From positions 1 through 64,000 of the forward strand of contig DASWYF010000013.1 in assembly GCA_036405135.1 (NCBI GenBank): a stretch of DNA of 64,000 nt, in the 5' to 3' direction. Numbering within the stretch: position 1 is the stretch's first letter; every line of letters starts with the position of its first letter. The notes under the pieces were generated by a model. That model was not told the origin of the DNA and did no database searches. It saw only the letters and a list, made by a program, of their open reading frames with translations. Shown here in pieces: positions 33,518-41,468 of this stretch. The DNA comes from Verrucomicrobiia bacterium (GTDB lineage: Bacteria; Verrucomicrobiota; Verrucomicrobiia; Limisphaerales; JAEYXS01). Position numbers and translations under genes: made by a program.

Positions 33518-35350
33518 TTAGGCCGCAGTGGGCGGCGTCTTCCACAGCGCGATGGAGTCCACGCGGAACTTGCGCTTGTTGCCTTCGAGTTCGATCTCCA
33601 CTTCGTCGCCCACCTTGTGATTCAACAATGCCTGTCCGACGGGGGAGAGATAGCTGATGATGCCCTTTTCCGGCTCCGAATCCCAAGCGCCCAAGAGCGT
33701 GTAGGTTTCGCTGTTGCCAGAGGCGATCTCCGTCACCTTCACGATGGTGCCGATGCCGGATTCATCCGCCTTGGCCGTGGAGAAGTCCGTGCCACGGGCA
33801 CGCACGAGCTGCACTTCCAGCTCGCCCTTGCGGCGCATGAGGATCTTCTGGGCTTCCTTCGCGGACTTGTATTCGTGGTTCTCGCGCAAATCGCCGTAGC
33901 TGCGGGCGATGGCGATGTCGTTGCGGTTGGCGGGAATCTTCTTCTGGACGAGTTCTTCGTATTCCGCCTTGCGACGTTCCAAGCTCTCCCAGGAGACGAC
34001 CAAGCCGCTGTCCTGCTTGGAGGTTTCACCCGTTATGAGCGACTGGATGGACGGATAATTTTTCACGATGCGCGCGAGCAGCGAGCGCTTGTCCATGTCA
34101 TCGAAGCTCGGCGAGAGTTGCAACGCACGGGTCAAATCTTTGATGACTTCCAAGTCAGCGGAACCGATGAGTTCCACGAGCAAGGTCTGGTCATCTAGGA
34201 TGAAATCACGCAAACGGTTCGAGCGGATCTCGTTGAACTGGTCGCGTTCCATCGCCGTAAGCATGGCGCGGAACACTTCCGGCCCAAGAATGTCCGCGAA
34301 CGTATCCGAACGCTCCTTGGCGAGCCAAAGGAGCAATTCGCTGCTGGCCGTGTGCTGACTGACGGTGCGGGCCAAATGCGCTTTCAGCTCTTGGAGCTTG
34401 CCAGATTGCAACAGCACCGCCGCGCATTCGCTGCAGAGCTTGGCCGAGGAGAAATTCAGCAAAGAAAGCAGGGATTCATGCCATGAGGCCGGATAAGCTT
34501 CCTGATAGGATTGGAGTGCGCGGCGATACTTCGCGGCGGACATGGACTCCATGATGGACTGGAATGATGTCTCTCCAGACCAGACATCCTTACCATTCAC
34601 TTCACCCGCTTGCGGAGCGAGGGCGGCTGCCTGACGCAGGTCATCGCGGAGGAAGATGGCTTCCAAGGCGAGCGCCGGCATCGTGCGTTGATGGGACTGG
34701 ATGTCTGCGTTCAATTGCGTGACCACTTCTGTCACGGCGCCGTTCTTGTCTTGCAAATCATCCAGGCTCTTTTGGATCTCATTGGCCACGACGAGCTTCG
34801 CCTTCAGGCCTTTGGCGGCGCGGAACTCTTTCAAGAGACGGTCCTGCAAGGACACCGTCTGCTCGCGCATCACTACGGGTTCGTTCTTTTTCAACGGAAC
34901 GATGTAGTGGCCATCCTTTTTCATCTCACGCTTGGCCACTTCCCACCACTTCTTCCAGTCGCTGGCGATGACGTCCGGCACCAGCGCGGTCTGGATCTGG
35001 TCCACGGAAGCCTGCCCGCCGTAGCTGGAGAGCACGAGCTTGATGAGGTCCAGATGATGCAGCGCGGCCATCTGGCGCAGGCTGTTGATATCCGAGGCTT
35101 TACGCGCGAGGATGTGATCCTTGGCGATGGGCTTCAGGGAATCCGCAGCGAAGGACAAATCCATGGAATGACCGGCCTTGCCTTGGAAATCGATGGTGAA
35201 CCGGGCAAACACAGTGTCAACCGTGGTGATGCGGCCAAAGCCCCAACTGCGATGCATGCAGTAACCGCCTTGGGCGAGCTGCACCAGCACGTCTACGTGT
35301 TTGATGTTGATCTTGCCCGCCAGCGCCAGTTTCTCAAATTCGTCTCTCAT
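33518..35350 (-). CDS. greA: long PVC-type transcription elongation factor GreA
   Basis: 610 residues from the ATG at 35350; the upstream start at 35413 would overlap the divergent rsmB. Only the last 150 or so residues are GreA. The coiled-coil ends with 'IPANRNDIAIARSYGDLRENHEYKSAKEAQ', which carries the acidic D-x2-E tip, and then comes the FKBP-like domain ('LLGAWDSEPEKGIISYLSPVGQALL'). The N-terminal 450 residues include a small beta-rich part ('HRSWGFGRITTVD') and a long helical region. Chlamydial GreA is similarly long (family knowledge). The Gre part rescues backtracked RNA polymerase; the N-terminal role is unknown. Confidence 0.87.
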   Translation of the reverse strand: MRDEFEKLALAGKINIKHVDVLVQLAQGGYCMHRSWGFGRITTVDTVFARFTIDFQGKAGHSMDLSFAADSLKPIAKDHILARKASDINSLRQMAALHHLDLIKLVLSSYGGQASVDQIQTALVPDVIASDWKKWWEVAKREMKKDGHYIVPLKKNEPVVMREQTVSLQDRLLKEFRAAKGLKAKLVVANEIQKSLDDLQDKNGAVTEVVTQLNADIQSHQRTMPALALEAIFLRDDLRQAAALAPQAGEVNGKDVWSGETSFQSIMESMSAAKYRRALQSYQEAYPASWHESLLSLLNFSSAKLCSECAAVLLQSGKLQELKAHLARTVSQHTASSELLLWLAKERSDTFADILGPEVFRAMLTAMERDQFNEIRSNRLRDFILDDQTLLVELIGSADLEVIKDLTRALQLSPSFDDMDKRSLLARIVKNYPSIQSLITGETSKQDSGLVVSWESLERRKAEYEELVQKKIPANRNDIAIARSYGDLRENHEYKSAKEAQKILMRRKGELEVQLVRARGTDFSTAKADESGIGTIVKVTEIASGNSETYTLLGAWDSEPEKGIISYLSPVGQALLNHKVGDEVEIELEGNKRKFRVDSIALWKTPPTAA

Positions 35351-35394
35351 ATCAAATAACTCGCCTGCAATACAGTGTCCGTCATATTTAGGGC

Positions 35395-36684
35395 GTGACG
35401 GGTCAAAAACCAAGAGAAATTGCCTTACGCGTCCTGAGACGCTGTGAACAGTCCGATGAATACACGGAAAACCTGCTGGATATGGAGCTATCCCGCCAGC
35501 GCCTTTCCGGCCCCGATCGCGGGCTGGTGCAGGAGCTGGTTTACGGAATCGTGCGTGCCCGCGGCACGCTGGACTGGCTTATAGACCGTAAAACCGATGG
35601 TCGTCCGCAAAAATCCGATCTCCGCCTGCTTTTGCGGCTGGGATTGTATCAACTTTTCTGGCTGGACCGCATTCCGGACCACGCTGCCGTGCATGAAACG
35701 GTGGAATTGGCCCGTGAATTCGGTTACGGTCCGCAATCCGGCTTTATTAATGCCACCTTGCGCGGCTATGGCCGGGAAAAAGAGGCCACACAGCAGCTTT
35801 TGGCGGAATTGAAGCTGAAAGACCCGGCCTTAGGATGGTCCCAACCCGCTTGGCTGGTGGAGAAATGGCTCAATCGCTTCGGGCAAGAAGACACCCAAAA
35901 GCTCTTAGCTTGGAATAATACTGCGCCTGCCACCTTCGCCCGTCTGAACACCACGCGCACGAATGCGGAGCAGATTATCCCCCTCTGGCGCGCGGAAATG
36001 GTGGAGTATGATTTCTTTACGCGGGATTGGCTGGATGAACACCTGATGTTCCGTTTCAAGAGCCATCCGGCTTTGGAAACGCTGCCAAGTTTCCGGCAGG
36101 GCCTCTTTTACGTCCAAGACCCCAGCACCTTGCTGGCGGTGAGGATGCTGGACCCGAAACCCGGCGAACGCATCCTCGATGCCTGTGCCGCTCCGGGTGG
36201 CAAGGCGACTTATATCGCGCAAAAGATTGGTTCGAGCGGTTTGGTCGTGGCGCGTGATGTGTCTGAGGCGCGCCTGAAGCTCGTCAAAGAGAACTGCAAG
36301 CGCCTTGGTTTCACAACGGTGGAGACAGATTTGGCTGATGAACCGAAGCTCAAATTCCGTTTCGACCGTATCCTTGTCGATGCCCCTTGCTCGAATACTG
36401 GTGTCTTGCGCCGTCGTGTGGACCTGCGCTGGCGCATCCGTGCAGAAGAGATCGACCGCCTGCGTGTGCAGCAACTGGAACTCCTGCGCAAAGCCGCCGC
36501 GCAACTCGCGCCGAAAGGCACGCTGATCTACAGCACGTGCAGCTTGGAGCCGGAGGAAAACCGCGACGTGGTGAACACCTTCCTCGAATTGGAAAAGGGC
36601 TACAAACTGGAAGTGGATCGCGAACTGATTCCATTCAAGGATGGCGTGGATGGCGCGTATGTAGCGAAGTTGGTGAGAACGTAG
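35395..36684 (+). CDS. rsmB: 16S rRNA (cytosine-967-C5)-methyltransferase RsmB
   Basis: 429 residues from a GTG start, the usual RsmB length. The N-terminal NusB-like helical domain (about 5-135, 'REIALRVLRRCEQSDEYTENLLD') is followed by a Rossmann methyltransferase. Its SAM motif is 'ILDACAAPGGKATYIAQ'. The two catalytic cysteines are in 'VDAPCSNTGVLRR' and 'LIYSTCSLEPEEN'. It methylates C967 of 16S rRNA. It is divergent from greA, with only 44 bp between starts, so the two promoters must overlap or lie inside the genes. Confidence 0.93.
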   Translation: MTGQKPREIALRVLRRCEQSDEYTENLLDMELSRQRLSGPDRGLVQELVYGIVRARGTLDWLIDRKTDGRPQKSDLRLLLRLGLYQLFWLDRIPDHAAVHETVELAREFGYGPQSGFINATLRGYGREKEATQQLLAELKLKDPALGWSQPAWLVEKWLNRFGQEDTQKLLAWNNTAPATFARLNTTRTNAEQIIPLWRAEMVEYDFFTRDWLDEHLMFRFKSHPALETLPSFRQGLFYVQDPSTLLAVRMLDPKPGERILDACAAPGGKATYIAQKIGSSGLVVARDVSEARLKLVKENCKRLGFTTVETDLADEPKLKFRFDRILVDAPCSNTGVLRRRVDLRWRIRAEEIDRLRVQQLELLRKAAAQLAPKGTLIYSTCSLEPEENRDVVNTFLELEKGYKLEVDRELIPFKDGVDGAYVAKLVRT

Positions 36685-36707
36685 CCGTCGAGGTCAGGAG
36701 GCGGAAA
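36682..36707. repeat. short repeat related to 38370-38395
   Basis: 'cgtagccgtcgaggtcagga' plus 'ggcgga' overlaps the rsmB stop. It matches 'cgtagccgccgacgtgagga' plus 'ggcgga' at 38370-38395 except at three positions, so the rsmB 3' end lies at the edge of a repeat. Confidence 0.6.
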
Positions 36708-36781
36708 TGGGTGGCCACAAAAAGGCGCAAAAAGCACAAAGAGTTTGCGATCTATTGCGCAATGCCCCGTGCTGTGAGGCA

Positions 36782-36931
36782 CGAAAGATTCATAGCGGCG
36801 GCTTTTAAGCCGCCGTTTTTTGTTTGAGAGCCGCGTCGCGTTAGCGACGCAAGAAGTATTCTTCAGTCACTACGTGACCGTGATTCTGATTGCATTTACA
36901 GCGGCTTAAAAACCGCTGCTATGAATCTTCG
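36782..36931. mobile_element. 150-bp element with inverted hairpin-bearing arms
   Basis: 36782-36815 ('cgaaagattcatagcggcgg' and onward) and the reverse complement of 36898-36931 are near-identical 34-bp arms. Each itself contains a hairpin (cggcggctt/aagccgccg and agcggctt/aaccgct). The interior has further small palindromes (gcgtcgcgttagcgacgc). No coding potential was seen. It fills the gap between rsmB and the CNNM gene. Confidence 0.55.
36795..36821 (+). terminator. terminator-like hairpin downstream of rsmB
   Basis: cggcggctt-tt-aagccgccg followed by TTTTTTG. It is formed by the left arm of the 150-bp inverted-arm element, so the repeat may serve as the rsmB terminator. Confidence 0.7.
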
Positions 36932-36984
36932 TTCGCTACGCGAACAAAACGACGGCTTTTTCCCACGTTTTAACCGATCACGAA

Positions 36985-38298
36985 TCACCCCTTTAGCGCT
37001 CCATCCCCCTTCGCCTTCATCACCATGATCTTGTCCACCCGGTGCCGGTCCATGTCCAACACCTCAAAAACATAGCCCTGCGCTTCAAAAATCTCGCCTT
37101 CTTTCGGCACCCGATTGAAGCGTTGCATCACGAATCCGGCTAGCGTCTGGTAGTCCCGGTTGTTTTCCTTATCGAAACGGAAGCCGGGCAGGGCGCGTTC
37201 CACCTTTTCAAGGTCCACCATGGCATCAATCAGCCATGTGCCGTCATCGCGCTGGCGCACTTCGGGCTTGGAGCGTTCCTCCTGCGTGGCCACCTCACCC
37301 ACGATGGCTTCCATGATGTCGTTTAGTGACACAATACCCGTGATGGAGCCGAATTCATTCGTCACGATCGCGATGTGTTTACCGCTGGATTTGAACGTCT
37401 CCAACAATTGCAGGCTGATCTGCGTCTCGGGCACCACCAAGGGCTTCACCATCACGTCTTTGATCTTTACGCCCACACCGGCGGCGAGGTTGGCGTAGAT
37501 GGCCTTGATGGAGACGATACCCACTACATTGTCACGATTACCCCGGTAAACGGGGAAGTACGTGTGGCCGCTGACCACGATCTTGTGCCAGGCCGTCTCA
37601 TGCGGTTCATCCGCGCTGAGCCAGATGATCTTGGGCCGCGGTGTCATCAGATCGCGGACTTTAAGCAGGTCAAGCTCCAGCACGCTGCTCACCATCTGGC
37701 TCTCCACATGATGAAAGGCACCGGCCCGCATGCCTTCCTGCATGAGGATTTTGACCTCTTCCTCGGAAACGGCGTTCTCATCTTTGGTTTTTACGCCTGC
37801 CAGACGTAGTAAAGAATCCGTCGAGAAAGTGAGAAAATTGACAATCGGGCTGGTGCATTTGGAGAGAAAGTTCATGAAGCCCGCCATCGTCATGGCGATG
37901 CCTTCCGGATTGCCCAACCCAATGCGTTTCGGCAGCAATTCACCCAAGACCAGCGAGAAATAAGTGATGGCGGTGACGACGATGCCGAAGGCGGCTGTCT
38001 GGGCATAAGTTCCCAGCATTGGTTCCAGCAAAGGAGTTAACTTAGCAGACAGCTTGGCACCGCCGAACGCGCCGGCGATGATACCTACCAAGGTGATGCC
38101 GATCTGTACTGTGGAGAGGAAGCGGTTCGGCGATTCGGCCAAGGCCAGCGCGGCTTTGGCGCGGTTGCTTCCTGCATCCGCGAGCTGGCGCAACTTGCCT
38201 TTCCGCGAAGACACGACGGCGATCTCCGCCATGGCGAAAATACCGTTCGCCGCCAGCAGCAGGAACACGATTAAGATTTCAAAGGCCACTTGAGTCAC
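36985..38298 (-). CDS. CNNM/CorC-HlyC family membrane protein with CBS pair
   Basis: 437 residues. The DUF21 (CNNM) transmembrane domain (about 1-190, 'ILIVFLLLAANGIFAMAEIAVVSS') is followed by two CBS domains (about 205-325, 'LMTPRPKIIWLSAD', 'IVTNEFGSITGIVSLNDIMEAIVGE'). A CorC_HlyC transporter-associated domain completes it (about 345-430). Members are implicated in Mg2+/Co2+ efflux or homeostasis; the older 'hemolysin' label is misleading. The length and domain order are standard. It is monocistronic and converges on rsmB. Confidence 0.93.
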   Translation of the reverse strand: MTQVAFEILIVFLLLAANGIFAMAEIAVVSSRKGKLRQLADAGSNRAKAALALAESPNRFLSTVQIGITLVGIIAGAFGGAKLSAKLTPLLEPMLGTYAQTAAFGIVVTAITYFSLVLGELLPKRIGLGNPEGIAMTMAGFMNFLSKCTSPIVNFLTFSTDSLLRLAGVKTKDENAVSEEEVKILMQEGMRAGAFHHVESQMVSSVLELDLLKVRDLMTPRPKIIWLSADEPHETAWHKIVVSGHTYFPVYRGNRDNVVGIVSIKAIYANLAAGVGVKIKDVMVKPLVVPETQISLQLLETFKSSGKHIAIVTNEFGSITGIVSLNDIMEAIVGEVATQEERSKPEVRQRDDGTWLIDAMVDLEKVERALPGFRFDKENNRDYQTLAGFVMQRFNRVPKEGEIFEAQGYVFEVLDMDRHRVDKIMVMKAKGDGALKG

Positions 38299-38369
38299 GC
38301 GCCTAGATTAGCAGAGGGCAGACGATTTCGCCTTGGAAAATTTCGTTTTTATTGGAATAGACCTAGTTT

Positions 38370-38439
38370 CGTAGCCGCCGACGTGAGGAGGCGGATCATG
38401 CCAGCCAGCAAGTTCAGCCTCGTCACCTCGGTAGCTACG
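38370..38439. repeat. 70-bp inverted-repeat element
   Basis: 'cgtagc...ccgacgtgaggagg' at the left and 'cctcgtcacctcgg...gctacg' at the right are inverted with two mismatches. The spacer between them has no coding potential. The left half recurs at the rsmB stop (36682-36707). It lies in the divergent gap between the CNNM gene and prmC, so it could influence either promoter. Confidence 0.6.
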
Positions 38440-38454
38440 TCTTAGGTTTTCGCC

Positions 38455-39315
38455 GTGACCGTTCTGGAAGTGATACAACGCAGTGCCGAGTTTTTGCAGC
38501 GCAAGCAGGTGGAATCGCCGCGCTTGCAGGCGGAACTCCTGCTGGCGCATGTGTTGAAGATGGCGCGGCTCAAGCTCTACCTGAACTTCGAGCGTGCTTT
38601 GAAGCCAGAGGAAGAAGCGGCCATGCGCGAACTGGTTCAGCGTCGGGGCAAGCGGGAGCCGTTGCAGCATCTGGTGGGGAGCGTGAATTTTTGCGGTTAT
38701 GAGCTGGCGGTGAGCCGGGATGTGCTCATTCCACGACCGGAGACGGAAACGCTGGCGGAGTTGGCGTGGACGTATATCAATGGTTTGCCGGAAGGAGATC
38801 TGCGGGCCTTGGACCTCGGCACAGGTTCAGGCTGTTTGCCTATCACCATCGCCCTGAAATCACCGCGTGTTGCGTTTGATACGGTGGATATTTCCGCCGC
38901 CGCTTCTGCGCTTGCGCGGAAGAACGCGGAGAAACATCAGTTGAACGGGCGGGTGAAGTTCTTGGAAGGCGACTTATTCGCGCCCTTGAGCCAAGGGCAG
39001 AGATATCACCTCATCATCAGTAATCCGCCCTACATCGAAGCAGCGGAGATTGAGACGCTGGAGCCGGAGGTGAAGGATTTTGATCCGCGTGTCGCCTTGG
39101 ATGGCGGGGCAGATGGCTTGGAATTTTATCATCGGTTGGCGAAAGAAGGTTCAGTGTGGCTGGTGGCGGGTGGAAGGTTGATGGCGGAGTTTGGCGAAGG
39201 GCAGGGACCGGCCATTCAAAAGATTTTTGAGGATCATGGTTGGGCGGTTCACGGTTTGGAAAAAGATTTAAGCGGTCGTGAACGCTTCGTGATTGCCAGC
39301 GTGCGAGGCGCGTGA
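38455..39315 (+). CDS. prmC: peptide chain release factor glutamine methyltransferase PrmC (HemK)
   Basis: 286 residues from a GTG start; the N-terminus 'MTVLEVIQRSAEFLQRKQVESPRLQAELLLAHVL' fits the family. The helical N-domain is followed by a SAM-binding fold ('ALDLGTGSGCLPITIAL') and the catalytic 'SNPPYI' that binds the glutamine side chain. It methylates the Gln of the GGQ motif in release factors. The gene lies just upstream of murA (58-bp gap). Confidence 0.94.
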   Translation: MTVLEVIQRSAEFLQRKQVESPRLQAELLLAHVLKMARLKLYLNFERALKPEEEAAMRELVQRRGKREPLQHLVGSVNFCGYELAVSRDVLIPRPETETLAELAWTYINGLPEGDLRALDLGTGSGCLPITIALKSPRVAFDTVDISAAASALARKNAEKHQLNGRVKFLEGDLFAPLSQGQRYHLIISNPPYIEAAEIETLEPEVKDFDPRVALDGGADGLEFYHRLAKEGSVWLVAGGRLMAEFGEGQGPAIQKIFEDHGWAVHGLEKDLSGRERFVIASVRGA

Positions 39316-39373
39316 AAAAGTCGCGCGTCGCAGATTTTTCACGCGATAAATTTTTCAGCAGGATTTCGAATCT

Positions 39374-40633
39374 ATGGACAGTCTTTTGATCAAAGGCGGC
39401 ATTCCGCTGCACGGCGATGTGCAGATCAGCGGAGCCAAGAACGCGGTGCTTCCCCTCATGGCCGCGACGCTCCTCACCTCTGAACCTTGCGTCATCACGC
39501 GCGTGCCGGACTTGAGCGACGTGAAGTTCATGGGGCAGATCCTCACCTCGCTCGGCGCGAAGGTGGAGATCGAGGGCGATGTGGTGAAGATTCACGCGCA
39601 CAAGATCAAAGGGACGGGTGATTACGATCTGATCCGTAAGATGCGCGGTTCCATCTGCATTTTGGGGCCACTCTTGGCGCGGTTGAAGAAGGCTACGGTG
39701 TCGCTGCCCGGCGGTTGCGTCATCGGTGCGCGTCCTGTGGACTTGCACTTGAAGGGCTTGGAAGCCTTGAGCGCGAAGATCACGGTGGAGCATGGCTATG
39801 TGATTGCGAAGGCGCCGAAGTTGATCGGTCGCGAGATGTTCTTGGGTGGTCGTTCAGGCCCAACGGTGCTCGGCACGGCGAACATCATGATGGCCGCAAC
39901 GTTGGCGGAAGGCGTCACCATTATTGATAGCGCGGCGTGCGAGCCGGAAGTCGTCGATCTGGCGAACTTCCTGAACGCCATGGGCGCGAAGATCACGGGT
40001 GCGGGCAGTCCCACCATCACCATCACGGGTGTCAAAGAATTGCATGGTGCGGAGCACGAGGTCATTCCGGACCGTATCGAAGCGGCCACTTACGCCATCG
40101 CCGCTGCGGCAACGAATGGTGAAGTGACGCTGCATGGTGCCCGAGCGGATCACATGCACGCCATCTTGGACAAACTTCGCGAAGCCGGTGTGAAGGTGGA
40201 ACGCAGTGGCCCACGCATCACCATCAAGCGCGGTGGTAAGCTCAAGCCCGTGGATGTCGTCACGCAGCCTTATGCCGGTTTCCCCACGGATGCGCAGGCG
40301 CAGATGATGGTGCTCATGGCGCTGACGCCAGGTATCAGCATCATCACGGAACGCATTTTCGAGGCGCGCTTCATGCACGTCAGCGAATTGCTCCGTCTCG
40401 GTGCGGATATCGCCATCGAAGGACCGAGCGCCATCGTGAAGGGTGGCAAGCCCCTCAGCGGTGCGGAAGTCATGGCGAGCGATTTGCGCGCCTCGGCAGC
40501 CTTGGTCATCGGCGGCATGGCGGCGAAAGGTTCCACCCAAGTGAACCGCATCTACCATCTGGACCGTGGCTACGAGAAGATCGATGAGAAGCTGAAGAAG
40601 CTGGGAGCACGGGTGTCGCGGGTTAAAGAATAA
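39374..40633 (+). CDS. murA: UDP-N-acetylglucosamine 1-carboxyvinyltransferase MurA
   Basis: 419 residues, the exact family length. The N-terminus 'LLIKGGIPLHGDVQISGAKNAVLPLMAATLL' is typical, and the catalytic Cys falls at residue 115 in 'LPGGCVIGARPVDLH', the same number as in E. coli. It has 'GFPTDAQAQMMVLMAL' and 'RASAALVIGGMAA'. It catalyses the first committed step of peptidoglycan synthesis by transferring enolpyruvate from PEP. The presence of Cys115 predicts fosfomycin sensitivity at the enzyme level. A terminator follows. Confidence 0.97.
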   Translation: MDSLLIKGGIPLHGDVQISGAKNAVLPLMAATLLTSEPCVITRVPDLSDVKFMGQILTSLGAKVEIEGDVVKIHAHKIKGTGDYDLIRKMRGSICILGPLLARLKKATVSLPGGCVIGARPVDLHLKGLEALSAKITVEHGYVIAKAPKLIGREMFLGGRSGPTVLGTANIMMAATLAEGVTIIDSAACEPEVVDLANFLNAMGAKITGAGSPTITITGVKELHGAEHEVIPDRIEAATYAIAAAATNGEVTLHGARADHMHAILDKLREAGVKVERSGPRITIKRGGKLKPVDVVTQPYAGFPTDAQAQMMVLMALTPGISIITERIFEARFMHVSELLRLGADIAIEGPSAIVKGGKPLSGAEVMASDLRASAALVIGGMAAKGSTQVNRIYHLDRGYEKIDEKLKKLGARVSRVKE

Positions 40634-40810
40634 TGACCAATGCCTAAGCTCGGCCCCGACTTTGCAGGACGGGGTGCATGACGAAGGAATGAGTTAAGCA
40701 CCAATTCCTAAGGCTAAAAATCTTAAAGCTCCGGTTTCTTTTTAAGGACCGGAGCTTTTCATTTGATCATTGCTCATTCCTTCGTCATTCGGATTTCGTC
40801 ATTGGTCATT
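40632..40810. repeat. nested inverted arms around the murA terminator
   Basis: Outer arms aatgaccaatg (40632-40642) and cattggtcatt (40800-40810) and inner arms atgacgaaggaatgag (40678-40693) and ctcattccttcgtcat (40773-40788) are perfect inverted repeats. They are centred on the terminator. The outer arm starts inside the murA stop codon. The layout resembles a MITE-like insertion that has become the 3' end of the operon. Confidence 0.6.
40725..40760 (+). terminator. terminator of murA
   Basis: aaagctccggt (40725-40735) and accggagcttt (40748-40758) form a perfect 11-bp stem followed by 'tc'. The A-run before and T-run after make it potentially bidirectional. Confidence 0.8.
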
Positions 40811-40880
40811 TATTTCTGCTGGCTCTATAGGGCATCCGGCATTAGATTGCCCCGGTTTCCAAGAATAAGCCGAGGTCAAT

Positions 40881-41375
40881 ATGGATATTAATTTTGCCTG
40901 CCCGAACTGTAATGTGTTGCTGACCGCTGACAGCTCCATGGTCGGAGATGAGATCCAGTGTCCACAATGCAACCTGACATTCAATGTGCCCGAAGGCACC
41001 CCTGTGCCGCCTGCACCAGCCATTGATCCGGCGGAGGAGATTCTGGCGGCGACTTCGACACCCGAGGTCAAACCTCGTCAGCGCGTGAATCTGACCCTTC
41101 CTTCAGCGGGCAAGAATGCCGGTGCCTTGATCGAGAAGGCGAACAAGCCTCTGGAAGTATCCGCCAAGCTGGGCATCTCTTTCGTGGTTCGGACGATCCG
41201 CCGGGCCGAGTGCATTGTTTCCGGGAAAGATCGTTTCGATGATATGGTGGCTGAGGTGTTGAGCGGTGTGGGTGAGGATGATCTTCACTCCATCACGCCC
41301 ATCTCCTACTCGCATGAAAGCGGGGGCAAGATTTTGACGGACTACGGAGTGATGATCATTTACAAAAAACAGTAA
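40881..41375 (+). CDS. zinc-ribbon protein with YbjQ-like C-terminal half, unknown
   Basis: 164 residues. The N-terminal zinc ribbon has 'CPNC' (residues 8-11) and 'CPQC' (31-34), of the MJ0042/zf-CHCC type common in PVC proteins. After a Pro-rich linker comes an alpha/beta C-terminal domain of about 80 residues ('VVRTIRRAECIVSG...ILTDYGVMIIYKKQ'). I do not recognise this domain firmly; the likeness to small beta-rich domains is weak. Cytosolic. It is followed by a clear terminator, so probably monocistronic. Confidence 0.7.
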   Translation: MDINFACPNCNVLLTADSSMVGDEIQCPQCNLTFNVPEGTPVPPAPAIDPAEEILAATSTPEVKPRQRVNLTLPSAGKNAGALIEKANKPLEVSAKLGISFVVRTIRRAECIVSGKDRFDDMVAEVLSGVGEDDLHSITPISYSHESGGKILTDYGVMIIYKKQ

Positions 41376-41427
41376 GAGAAAATCCCAAATCCCAAGCTCC
41401 AAACACCAGCGAAAATTTCAAATAACC

Positions 41428-41467
41428 AAAGCTCCAAATCCGCTCGGCCGGGTTTGGAGCTTTTTTG
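41428..41467 (+). terminator. terminator of the zinc-ribbon gene
   Basis: aaagctccaaa (41428-41438) and tttggagcttt (41453-41463) pair perfectly, with T's continuing to 41466. The preceding 'aatcccaaatcccaagctcc' text is low-complexity repeat. Confidence 0.8.
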
Positions 41468-41468
41468 G

